From Pictodentalium vernedei (lineage: Eukaryota; Mollusca; Scaphopoda; Dentaliida; Dentaliidae), in contig CM062297.1 in assembly GCA_031216915.1 (NCBI GenBank), positions 534,772,971-534,836,970 of the forward strand: DNA of 64,000 nucleotides, written 5' to 3'. Shown piece by piece: positions 35,518-46,277 of the stretch (within the stretch, counting starts at the first letter, position 1; each line of letters opens with the position of its first letter). The translations under genes and the position numbers were made by a program. The notes under the pieces are model-generated. The model saw nothing but the letters and a program-made list of their open reading frames with translations, was not told the origin of the DNA and did not search any database.

Positions 35518-37507
35518 TGGCTTAAACCTCTATCGCGTACCGGTTGGCGGAAGGTTGTCGAGCTTTTCACAAGAATGTGCGTCGATTACGGACGACCCTT
35601 GGGTGAGAGGAGTGACTTCGGAAGGTCTAAAGATATCCTTCAAACGAAAGCCTCCATTAACTCGAAGTCCAAAGTGGACTCATCTTCCGTCAAATCCGCA
35701 GAAAAGAGACGCTCTGTTATCAGAGGTGCAGTCTCTTTTAATGAAGAATGCGGTAGAGGTCGTAGAAAACCAGGAATCTCCGGGATTCTACAGCCATCTG
35801 TTTCTGGTTCCGAAACCAGACGGCTCGTTCCGTCCAGTCATAGATTTGAGCTGGATAAACAAGCTGATCGTCGCTCCGAAGTTTTATATGGAGACGATTC
35901 GATCAGTCAGAGCGAGTATTCGGGTGAACGATTATGCAACGAGCATAGATCTCAAAGATGCGTACTTTCACGTCATGGTACATCCGACATTCCGAAAGTA
36001 CCTACGCTTCGCAGTCCTAGAAGTGGTGTATCAATTCCGGGCGATGTGCTTCGGATTGAATCTAGCACCCTGGGCTTTCACTCGGGTAATGAACTCGGTA
36101 ATGATCTATTTCCGAGCTCATTCGTCTGCGGTAACGTCGGCCTACCTGGACGACATTCTTCAGAGGTACGGCAACGAGTTAACGCTTCAGAACGATGTTC
36201 AGAATCTTCTTCTATTGCTCCGACGTCTCGGTTTTATAGTAAACGAGGAGAAGTCGGATCTGGTGCCGTCCAAGTCATTCACTCATCTGGGAATGAGCTT
36301 CGAGGCGCACAACAATCTCGTTCGTCTGCCGTTAACCAGAGCGAAATTAGTCAGTTGTTACGCTCGCTATTGTCTGCACGCAGACAAAGTCACGGTGAGA
36401 GAATTTATGAGACTGATAGGTCTGTGCGGAGCCGCCGCAGATCTCATTCCGATGGGGCGGTTACGCACACGTCCTCTTCAAATTTTCTTGACTCAGAATT
36501 GGAGTGTGAAAATTCATTCGCTCGATGTAGACGTTCTCTTGTCAGATCAAGTGAAACAAGAGATTCAGACTTGGGCAAACATTCAGTGGTTAACTCAGGG
36601 AGTTCCGCTGCAGTTGCCGGATCCGAGTTTTACCATTATGACGGATGCCAGTCAAACAGGTTGGGGTGCATCATTAATCCCAACGGATTCGAGATGCCAG
36701 GGTCTTTGGGTTCTGCAATTCCTGTGCAAGCACATAAACATCAAGGAAATGATGTCAATTTGGCTTGCGTTACGTCACTGGATGGACATTATTCACAATG
36801 CTCATGTCCAAATCCTATCCGACAATACGACAGTAGTGGCGTATATACGGAATCAGGGAGGCACTCATTCAGTTCCGTTGTTCAATCTAACGGAAAGAAT
36901 CCTTCTGTTTGCGCTAGAACATCACGTTCTTCTTTCGGTCCGTCACATACCGGGTCGTCTGAATGTACTAGCAGACTCCCTTTCACGAAAGGGTCGCTTG
37001 TTGCCGTCGGAGTGGACTCTCAACAAACAAGTATTCAATCAGATTTGCTACCAATGGGAACGGCCAATGATAGACTTATTTGCGACACATCTCAACAATC
37101 AGTTGCAGACGTATGTGTCTCCGTGTCCGGATCCAAGAGCATTTGCAGTAGACGCTCTGTCGATCCCTTGGGACGGAATGATAGGATATGCGTATCCTCC
37201 AGCGCCGTTAATTCAACAAGTATTGCTAAAGATAAAACAATCTCAATGCAAGATTCTGTTGGTAGCATCTCTGTCGCCACAGAGACCGTGGATAAATCTA
37301 CTCAGGTGTCTGTTGTGGGACCTACCGCGAAAGCTTCCTCCACGGGAGGATCTTCTTTCGCAGGGGAAATCGCGCCAACTCCATCACAACCCGCAAGGTC
37401 TCAACCTTCACGTTTTTCCGTTGTGCGGTCCTTCTTGCATGGCAAACACTTTACAGGACGAGCAGTGGACGCGATTTCTAACTGTAGGAGGACCTCCTCT
37501 TCGCTAA
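35192..37507 (+). pseudogene. DIRS copy B reverse transcriptase-RNase H region
   Basis: The long open frame carries RT motifs (VPKPDGSFRPVIDLSWINK, SIDLKDAYFHV, RAMCFGLNLAPWAFTRVMN, SAYLDDIL) and an RNase H domain (IMTDASQTGWGA, HINIKEMMSIWLALRHW, QILSDNTTVVAYI, IPGRLNVLADSLSRKG). The C-terminal stretch after RNase H (PMIDLFATHLNNQLQTYVSP) is typical of DIRS proteins; I do not assign it a function. No DPPY-type methyltransferase motif was seen. The recombinase frame overlaps its 3' end in another frame, as known in the family. Confidence 0.88.
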
Positions 37508-38464
37508 ACTATGCGGCTAAGTGGAAGGTTTTTCGTCGTTGGTGTAGGGATCATTCTGTAGATATATTCGATCCCTCTATACCAGACATTGCAAACTTTC
37601 TAGTATACTTGTTTGACGAAATCAAACTGCAGCCTGTTACTATAAAGGGTTATAGATCTATGTTATCTGATACCTATGCACATCATGATAGTTTACAAAT
37701 TGGATCTAATGTCTCTTTATCTAAGTTGGTTAGAAACTTTTCGATAAATAGACCCAGAACTCTTAGATTAATTCCTAAGTGGAATTTAGCTTGGGTTCTT
37801 CTTAAATTGAAGGAAGAGCCATTTGAACCTCTTGGGACAGTAGATTTCAAATTCTTATCTTATAAGACAGCTTTTCTCTTAGCTTTCTCTTCTGCTAGAA
37901 GAGTCAGTGAGCTTCATGCATTGTCGGTGGATGATTCTCACTATCGTAGTGTTGGGAACACTATCACCTTCACTACTAATGTGGGTTTTTTTAGCTAAGA
38001 ATCAGGCTCCTAATAAATATCCGGAACCTATTGTTATTAAGGCTCTTCCGTCTTCAGACGGGCGTAGGCCTTTACTCTGTCCTGTTAGAGCGTTACGTAT
38101 CTATAAACAGAGATCTCAGTTTATCAGAAAGGGACGGAAACGTTTCTTTCTGTCTTTGATGCCTAATAGAAAGGACATTTCGGTCCATTCTATTGCTAGA
38201 TGGATTCAATTAACTATCCGTACTGCTTATGAAGATTTATCTTCTTCTCAGCAGTCTGTGCTTAAGATTTCTGCTCATGAAGTAAGAGCTCTTTCTACTT
38301 CCTGGGCTTATGCTAATAGTGTTGCTATTACAGATTTAATGAAGGCTGCTTATTGGTCTCAGCCATCCACATTTACAAATTTTTATCTCAGAAATATTGA
38401 GTCCATTTCTGGAGACCTGCATTGTTTAGGTCCGTTATCTGTTGCTCAGAATGTCGTCCACTAA
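37380..38464 (+). pseudogene. DIRS copy B tyrosine recombinase region
   Basis: It shows the N-terminal SAM-like part (LNYAAKWKVFRRWCRDHSVD, PVTIKGYRSMLSDTYAHH) and catalytic landmarks of tyrosine recombinases: the first arginine in ARRVSELHAL, HEVRAL (H-x-x-R) and the terminal tyrosine in FTNFYLR. Such enzymes integrate the circular DNA intermediate. It is nearly identical to 1-966 in copy A. About one break is present. Confidence 0.85.
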
Positions 38465-38561
38465 ACAGTTGCAACTATAGTTATGCAGGCTTTCTGTTCC
38501 GGCAGTGACTCCCTCCGGCTGCCCTCTTCGCTCTGGGCTATTTGACCCAGGGCAAGGGGAA

Positions 38562-38574
38562 GGGGGGGGGGGGG
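38562..38574 (+). repeat. G-tract in DIRS 3' untranslated region
   Basis: A run of 13 G follows CAGGGCAAGGGGAA and precedes GTGTTCCCTT. The same place holds 13 G in copy A (1064-1076) and 21 G in copy D (52346-52366); copy C has only short G blocks. Confidence 0.85.
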
Positions 38575-38915
38575 TGTTCCCTTAGGTCACCTGCTTTATA
38601 GTGAAAAGCAAGGGAATGCCTCCTCCAAGTCAGTATTTCTGAGTCGCTTCCGGGATGGTTTTAAAGTGTAATATTAATGTTAAAATTCATTCATGTCTTA
38701 TTTTTAAAGTGTAGCTCGGTGTGAAGCATTTGTATATGTCAAGTGTCAAACGGGCTTTAATATACAATACTCGGACACTTTTAAATGACTATAAAGAGTC
38801 TCAATTCTCTGGACTACTTTATTTATTGGCTTGCTTTAAAAATAATTAGTATAAGGGATATACTGGATGTTAATAGAGAACATGAATGTTATTGTGCTCA
38901 ATTATTAAGGGTAGT

Positions 38916-38951
38916 GTATCTTTCTAATTTATTATTAAATAAGAAAGATAC
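38916..38951 (+). other. Conserved stem-loop in DIRS 3' untranslated region
   Basis: GTATCTTTCT pairs with AGAAAGATAC around an AT-rich loop. It is present in copies A (1422-1457), B and D, and in altered but still paired form in C (near 54290-54330). Function unknown. Confidence 0.5.
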
Positions 38952-39061
38952 ATGTAAAGCCTAATACTCCTTTTCTCCTTAAGGGGTTACCTCTTTACTA
39001 TATAGTTGAGCTTATTGGATTTTCCTCTATGTCCTAGGCCCTCCAGCCTGTTTACTATTCA

Positions 39062-39149
39062 GCTAAGTCTGGGTCATTGGTACACTATAAAAATGTTAAA
39101 AAATTTATAGTAATTTATATATTTTTTATACTTACCAATGACCCAGACG
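39062..39149. repeat. Internal complementary region of DIRS copy B
   Basis: CTAAGTCTGGGTCATTGGTA is the inverse of the element's first bases. The part from GTTAAAAAATTTATAGTAAT to CCAATGACCCAGAC is the exact inverse of its last ~54 bases. The two inverted termini abut here. Such regions are known in DIRS1 and are thought to template completion of the ends. Equivalents: 1563-1650, 22919-22998, 52851-52937, 54436-54511. Confidence 0.85.
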
Positions 39150-39225
39150 GCAATGGCCCTCCCTGGAGTTGGGAACTCTTGCCTCCCCACTGAGTACATA
39201 GCGCTGACCAGGCACTGCCAGTAAG

Positions 39226-39451
39226 AATGATAATTGGCGCCAATTTCGGGACGTCTGCGTCACTGCGCATGCGCAGTAGAGGCGTAGTATGGAGGTCCTT
39301 TAGGACATGATTTCTTTTTGTTTTGGATGCAAATTTTGGGGATTGGGGGGCAAAATTTGTGTTTGGCCCTGGTTTTGTTAGAGTTAGCACCAGCTAAGTC
39401 TGGGTCATTGGTAAGTATAAAAAATATATAAATTACTATAAATTTTTTAAC
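39226..39451. repeat. Right inverted terminal repeat of DIRS copy B
   Basis: Inverse of the left repeat plus a ~26-base rightward extension ending TTTTTTAAC. A longer right repeat is also known in DIRS1. It contains the mirrored E2F-like (39234-39243) and NRF1-type (39264-39275) sites. Confidence 0.85.
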
Positions 39452-41884
39452 TTTTTGTACAGAACTTCTGTATGAAAGTTCTGATTTGAATAAAGTTTTG
39501 TATAAATGTTTAGTACCTTGGGATACATCACATATAATACGGGTTTTTTCTCGTGCGTAAATTATGCAAATTAGACTGACTTTGATTTATTTAGTGTTAC
39601 TTTCAGAGCTGTAAGTGCCAAGCTGCTATTGCTCAGGCTAGAGGCCGTATTTATGAACCAATCTTTACGAAACTTCTTGGGTACCTTTGTTATGACCGTG
39701 GGATGAGAACGAGTGTTTTTGGGTGCAGTCCGAAATTCAAGATGGCTGCCAGCAGCCATTTTGTACCGATGATGCAGAAATTTTTTTTTTGTACAGCACT
39801 TCCATATGAAAGCTCTGATTTGAATAATTTTTCGTATGAATGTTTAGTACCATGGGATACATCACAGATAATACGGGTTTTTTCTCGTGTGTAGATTGTG
39901 CAAATTAGACTAATTTTGATGTTTTTTGGTGTTACTTTCAGCACTGTAAGTGCAAATGCCAATACGGCTCGGGCTAGAGGCCGTATTTATGAACCGATCT
40001 TTATGAAACTCCTTGGGTACCTTTGTTATCACCGTGGGACGAGAACGAGTGTTTTTGGGTGTGGTCCGAAATTCAAGATGGTCGATGGCAGCCATTTTGT
40101 ACAAAATGTGGTGCAATCAGATTTTTGCACAGAACTTCCATATGAAAGCGCTGATTTGAATAATTTTTTGTGTGAATGTTTAGTACCATGGGATACATCA
40201 CATATAATACGGGTTTTTTTCTCGTGCAGAAATTATGCAAATTAGATGAACTTTGATTTATTCAGTGCTACTTATACACTGTAAGTGCACATGTCAATAC
40301 GGCTCGGGCTAGAGGCTGTATTTATGAACCGATCTTCACAAAACATCTTGGGTACCTTTGATATCACCTTGGGACGAGAACGAGTGTTTCTGGGTGCGGT
40401 CCAAAATTCAAGATGGCTGCCAGTGGCCATTTTGTACCGAAATTAGGTCTAATCAGTTTTTTGTACACAACTTCTATACGGCTCAGGCTAGAGGCTGTAT
40501 TTATGAACCGATCTTTACGAAACTTATTGGGTACCTTTGTTATCACCGTGGGATGAGAACGAGTGTTTTTGGGTGTGGTCTGAAATTCAAGATGGCCACC
40601 AGCAACCATTTTGTACCAAAATTAGTGCAATCAGTTTTTTGTACAGAACTTCTGTATGAAAGTTCTGATTTGAATAAATTTTTGTATGAATGTTTAGTAA
40701 CATGGAATACATCACATATAGTACAGGTTTTTTTCTCGTGCAGAAATTATGCAAATTAGATGAACTTTGATTTATTCAGTGCTACTTATACACTGTAAGT
40801 GCACATGTCAATACGGCTCGGGCTAGAGGCTGTATTTATGAACCGATCTTCACAAAACTTCTTGGGTACCTTTGTTATCACCTTGGGACGAGAATGAGTG
40901 TTTCTGGGTGCGGTCCAAAATTCAAGATGGCAGCCAGTGGCCATTTTGTACCGAAATTAGGTCCAATCAGTTTTTTGTCACAACTTCTACACAGCTCATA
41001 TTTGTGAACTGATCTTCACGAAACTTCTTGGGTACCTTTGTTTTCATCTTGGGACAGGAATGCGTGTGTTTTGGGGTGCCTTTGTTATCACTGTGCTATG
41101 AGAACAAATACTTTGGGGTTCAGTCAGACCCATTCTGGGACGCAAAGATTTCTTTTCTAGTTTAGCATCTGACTGTCACCCACCTCTACAATACTTTACC
41201 TATACATTTGTTACAGGCAATGGTCAGTATTTATGTACAGACCGTTACAATACTTTATATGTACCTTTGTTATCAGGTCATTACCTAGATGTTTGTCATT
41301 GCTGTATCACATACTATACATGTACATGTCTTTGTCTTTGTCTTAACAAGTTGAGCTACAGTGTCATTGACACTTTCATTTCTTCGTAGATCTTGCTTTA
41401 CATCTGGTAGCTTTAAAATCTGTTACTGACTTTGGGCCTTTTTGTTCTGTGTCTGATGTCTTGTTTCCGTTTTTTTCCTTGACGTTGTTTACATTGGCAA
41501 CGTCCTTAAATATATGTAGTATTTAGTTATTATTACTGTAGGATTGTTGTAAGATACATTAATTAATGTTCCGGTAGTGTAGCAACAATTTTTGGAATTT
41601 TGTCCACACTTAGGCTCTGTCAGGATACCCTTGGGCTCTTCATGTTCTCTTCGGGAACTTTGGCTTTTGTCACAATTTTTTCAAAAATTTTTTTGAATTT
41701 AATTTTTCGATTTCGATTTTGATTGTTGATTATTATGTATCTTTATCATATATTTATTGTGGAGTTTGAGGGAGTTTGATCGACTTAGTTTTGAATAATC
41801 ATGAAAGCTTATTGAAGTCTTCCTCAGATTTACATGCGTGTTGCCTTGCCTGTAGTTGATGTACTCCTACCAATTCTTGTCCTA

Positions 41885-43930
41885 CATGTGTTGTTTGAGA
41901 TGACAAACGTTGGACGCGGGTGTCATGGTATGTTGTGAGAGGCCGATGCCGGTACTTTCACCGCAAGGTCATTCAAGTTTTTCAGTTTCTTTTTCAGAGG
42001 AACAAGAACATGGTGATGGTAATGTGACACCTACCAAAAGTGTGCTACCGTCGTCGCGCTCTGATGAGCAAACAGAGCTAGCTGCTAAGGTGCTCTTGAA
42101 GATTAGGCAAGGGATAAGGCCACTGGGCAGTGGTTTTAATCCTTCGCCAGCAGCTAGCTCGACCGGTGAAGCAGTCACTCCGTCCGTGGGAGCCATGACA
42201 CCGGGTATGTCTGTTGCGGTTGAAGGAAGTGTAGTGGGTAGAGCGAGCACCTTAAAAACAAAACAAGCTCACCCAGCGACGATGGAACTAGGGAGGAAGC
42301 CAGCAAGTTTCTTGTTGGGAGGCTCGGAGAGGTCTGAAATGGCCGTGAGCGGGAGAAGTCCCTCTCTAACCCAGCAACATCTGGGGCCAGATATTGTTAT
42401 GAAAAATTTTCTCGGGCCGGAGCATACATCCACACTTGCTGCTCTGTCTAGACTGCATCTGGCCTCGGCTACAGTCACGACTTCTTCCATTACGATCATT
42501 ACACACACATGACCGCATCCTAGCTACCCGCCTTCGGATATCCAGCCTGCTGCGCGAAGAAGGAGTCACTCTTTGCCCGTGAAGTCGGACCATCCGATAG
42601 CTAATGAGCCGAGGCCTCGATCATCGGGACGTTTGCTGAAGAGATCCATCTCCGAAACACTGTCCCAGGAGCAGCAAGAGCGGCTAAGAAACAGAAAACC
42701 GCTGCTCCTCAGGCCTCGATGATGGACTTGCTGTCACAGATTGCACAGCTGATCGCAGCATCCCAGCAAGTGCAGGAGCAACCTCCCTCAGACTCAGAAC
42801 CTGAGCTGTTGGACGGTGCTGGGTCGGTCCAGTTGTATGTTTATGCAGATGTAATGGACTGAGATTCGCAACTGATTCACTCGGATGGTGAAAGGGATAA
42901 GGTAGAGGATTACCCTTCCCTTTCAGAGCAATACATGGTTGCGACGTATTTTATCCATCAATACTACCCTGAGTTTGTTCCACTGAATCAGCAAGCTGCG
43001 ACAACAGAGAGAAACTGCTGGCGTCTCTAGAAGCAGACTTCATATGGAGGAAGAAAGAAGTTCTTTCTTTCCTGGTTCAGTCTGGGCAGGTGTCGCAGGA
43101 CTTCGGCTATGTAGACGATGCCATATTTAACCTCTCGAGTGCAAGGAAAAGAGGCGGTTTCTTGTCAACATCTTCCATAAATATACCGTTCCTTGGACCA
43201 CGTTCATTTAAAATGGTTGGAGAAGATGTGCAGAGAGCTCCACTGCATTTGGATGAGCAGGCCGGGGATTTAGATATATCCTTACCTGCATCATTCAGTA
43301 TATGCTCAGATGTAATGGAAACTGCAATTTCATCGAATAGAGCGAATTTGGACGCAATGTCCTACACAGATCACCTTACCAGAGCTATGGCGCAACGTCT
43401 CAATGGGAAGGAATTTGAGGACGTGTGTACCTCTCTTACAGTTCTTTCCAGGGCAATCATGTATGCCATGTAGAACTCCGCCATGACAGTGGCTAATCTG
43501 GAGTTAATTAGATGTGATGCTGCCCTTGCATTGTCATCACTTATAGATGACAAGGTGAAAAGCTCTCTTCGGGTCACTCTGGTCTCCGGACATACTATCT
43601 TTGACGACAAGCTTTCGTTAGTATATGAACAAGCTACTAAGAAAGAGTCCAGTGCTCTGCTTTTGAAGTTGGCATCTCAACAACCCGCTTAGCATACCGG
43701 AGTAAGCGAGGACGTTCCAAATCAAAATCATCAAAAGGGAACTCCTCGCGAGGGTACAAGAAACACTCATGCAATTACTCTGGAGGTTGTCAATATAGCG
43801 ACTCGGGAAAGTGGCTTAAGTCTGATTGGGACTATCGGTCAGATGCTCCTAAGCCGACGGAGCGAGGATATTCACAGGGAGGACGTAGTTTCTCCTCCCG
43901 TAAGCCTCGCAAGTCCTACAGGTGATGTTC
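41885..43930 (+). pseudogene. DIRS copy C gag relic
   Basis: Similar to copy B gag: PMPVLSPQGHSSFSVSFSEE near the N-terminus, a serine-rich middle, then SYTDHLTRAMAQRLNGKEFE in the conserved block. It belongs to a different subfamily from B. Several breaks. Confidence 0.75.
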
Positions 43931-44010
43931 AAGACCTCTATTGCTTGCCAGTTGGCTGAAGGTTATCAAACTTTGTGAGAAACTGAATAGCAGTCACGGA
44001 AGATCAGTGG

Positions 44011-45640
44011 GTGAGAAGTGTAGTCTCGGATGGCTTACGGCTATCATTCCGAGCGAAACCCCCACTAACGAGATGTCCGCGTTGGACAAATCTTCCGGGG
44101 GATGCTTTCAAAAGAGAGTCTCTCCTAGCGGAGGTACAAGCTCTCTTATTAAAGGAAACAATAGAGGTCATCGAGAATAAAAAATTCTCAGGGTTTTACA
44201 GTCACCTGTTCCTCGTACTGAAGCCAGATGGTTCGTTCTGACCGATAATAGATTTGAGCTGGATAAACAAGCTTATAGTGGCTCCGAAGTTCTATATGGA
44301 GACCATATTCAGTCGGTAAGAGCGAACATTCGAGTGAATGACTATGTGGCAAGCATAGAACAAAAGGACGCTTACTTTCATGTCTTGGTACATCCGGCAT
44401 TCAGAAAGTACCTGCAATTCGCCATATAAGGGAAGGTTTATCAGTTCAGAGCAATGCGCTTTGGTCCGAACCTGGCTCCCTGGGCATTCACTCGAATAAT
44501 GAACTCGGTAATGTCATACTTCCGAGCTCATTCGTCTGCGGTAACGTCGGCTTACTTGGACGACATTCTGCAGAGATACGGCAACAGAATTATACTTCAG
44601 AATGATGTTCAGAGTCTGCTTCTATTACTCCGACGTGTCGGTTTCATTGTAAACAAGAAAAAGTCGGATCTAGCTCCGTCCAAGTCATCCACTCACTTGG
44701 GAATGAGCTTCAAGACTCACAACAATCTGGTTCGTCAGCCGTTACCCAGAGCAAAATTAGTCAGTTCTTCTTCTCGCTTTTGTCTACACTCAGATGCATT
44801 AACTGCAAGGGAATTCATGCGACTGATGGGGCTGTGCGGAGGGGCTGCAGATCTTATTCCTATGGGCCGCATGCGCACGCATCTCCTCCAGATATTCTTT
44901 ACTCAGAACTGGAGTGTGAAGATGCATTCACTCGAAACCAGTATTGTTTTAACAGACCTAGTAATAACAAAATGTTCAGATTTGGGCAGATCTTCAGTGG
45001 TTAACTCAGGAAGTTCCGCTGCAACTGCTAGATCCGGCTTTAACGATTATGACGGACGCGAGTCAGACGGGCTGGGGCACGAACCTAAGTCCCACAGACT
45101 TGAAGTGTCAGGGTCTTTGGGACTCTCGGTTCCTAGAGAAGCACGTAAACATCAAAGAGATGATGTCAGTATGGCTAGCTCTTCAACATTGGATTCGCCT
45201 AATAGCGAACGTCCACGTTCAAATCCTGTCGGACAATTCGACAGTAGTTGCTTACCTCAGGAACCAAGGCGGCACTCATTCGCTTCCATTATGCGAATTA
45301 ATGGAGAGGATTCTCCTATACGTCATGAATCATGGCGTTCATCTCTCTGTCCGTCATATACCAGATCGTCTGAACGTACTAGCAGACCCACTTTCTCGGA
45401 AAGGTCACCTGTTGCCATCAGAATGGACTCTCAACAAGTGAATATTCAGACAGATTTGCTACCAGTGCGATCGTCCTATGCTAGATCTTTTTGCGGCACA
45501 CCTGAACAATCAGTTACCGACGTTCGTGTTGCCATGTCCAGATCATCGAGCATATGCAGTAGACACTCTGTGAGTTTCATGGGACGAAATGATAGGATAT
45601 GCATATCCTCCCAGCTCCGTTGATTCAGCAGATTCTGTTA
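44011..45640 (+). pseudogene. DIRS copy C RT-RNase H relic
   Basis: RT motifs (NLAPWAFTRIMNSVMSYF, SAYLDDILQRYGN) and RNase H motifs (IMTDASQTGWG, HVNIKEMMSVWLALQHW, QILSDNSTVVAYLRNQGGTH) parallel copy B. Several breaks. Confidence 0.8.
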
Positions 45641-46277
45641 AAGATCAAACAGTGTTGTTGCTAAACTCTGCTAGTAGCACCTCTGTCATCACAGAAACCT
45701 TGGATCAATCTTCTCAGGTGTCTGTTATGGGACATTCCCCGGAAGCTTCCTCCACGAGAGGACCTTCTTTATCACGGGAAGTCACATGCACAGCATCGCA
45801 ACCCGGAAGGTCTCAACCTTCACGTATTTCCGTTGTGCGGTCCTTCTTGCACGGGAAACAGTTTACAGTGGACGCAATTTCTAACTGCAGGAGGTCCTCC
45901 TCTTCGTTGAACTACGAAGCGAAGTGGAGAGTTTTCTACCGTTGGTGTAAGGATCAGTCGATAGACATATACGATCCGTCCATACGAAATATTGCTGATT
46001 TCTTGGTCCACTGGTTTTGACAATCTCAAACTGCAGCCCATCACTATTAGGGGCTATAGGTCTATGTTATCAGATACTTACACTCATCATGATAACTTAG
46101 CTATTGGATCAAATACTTCATTATCCAAGCTAGTTAGAAATTTCTCTATCAATAGACCTAGAACCCTCAGATTAATTCCAAAGTGGAATTTGGCTTGGGT
46201 TCTGTTGAAGCTCAAAGAAGCTCCTTTTGAGCCGTTGGACGTCGTAGAGTTCAAATTCTTGACCTATAAAACAGCAT

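Larger units (their letters stand above)
32319..39451 (+). mobile_element. DIRS-type retroelement copy B, nearly whole
   Basis: At 7133 bp it carries both terminal repeats, gag, RT/RNase H, tyrosine recombinase and the internal complementary region. Exact ends are confirmed twice: the internal complementary region contains the inverted copies of both termini joined together, and H1d shows the empty target near 54934-54945. No target duplication is present, as known for DIRS. The terminal repeats differ at only a few bases and the 3' 1.9 kb matches copy A almost perfectly, so it is young. It has about one to three apparent breaks. Confidence 0.9.
32060..41380 (+). mobile_element. Helentron-like element H1c, split by DIRS copy B
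   Basis: It starts AGCTCAACTTTGACGAAGTC with the CGTCCGTCTGTCC tract and ends with the H1 terminus at 41380. Its own length is about 2.2 kb of ~335-bp units. The host element C resumes as TCTTCGTAGATC, matching the uninterrupted leader of copy E near 8408. DIRS B lies inside its first unit. Confidence 0.75.

Noticed and set aside
35575-37380. Long serine/arginine-rich frame overlapping the DIRS B RT
   Set aside because: An alternative frame of the RT region upstream of the true recombinase domain. It shows no domain of its own here, so only the recombinase part is annotated.
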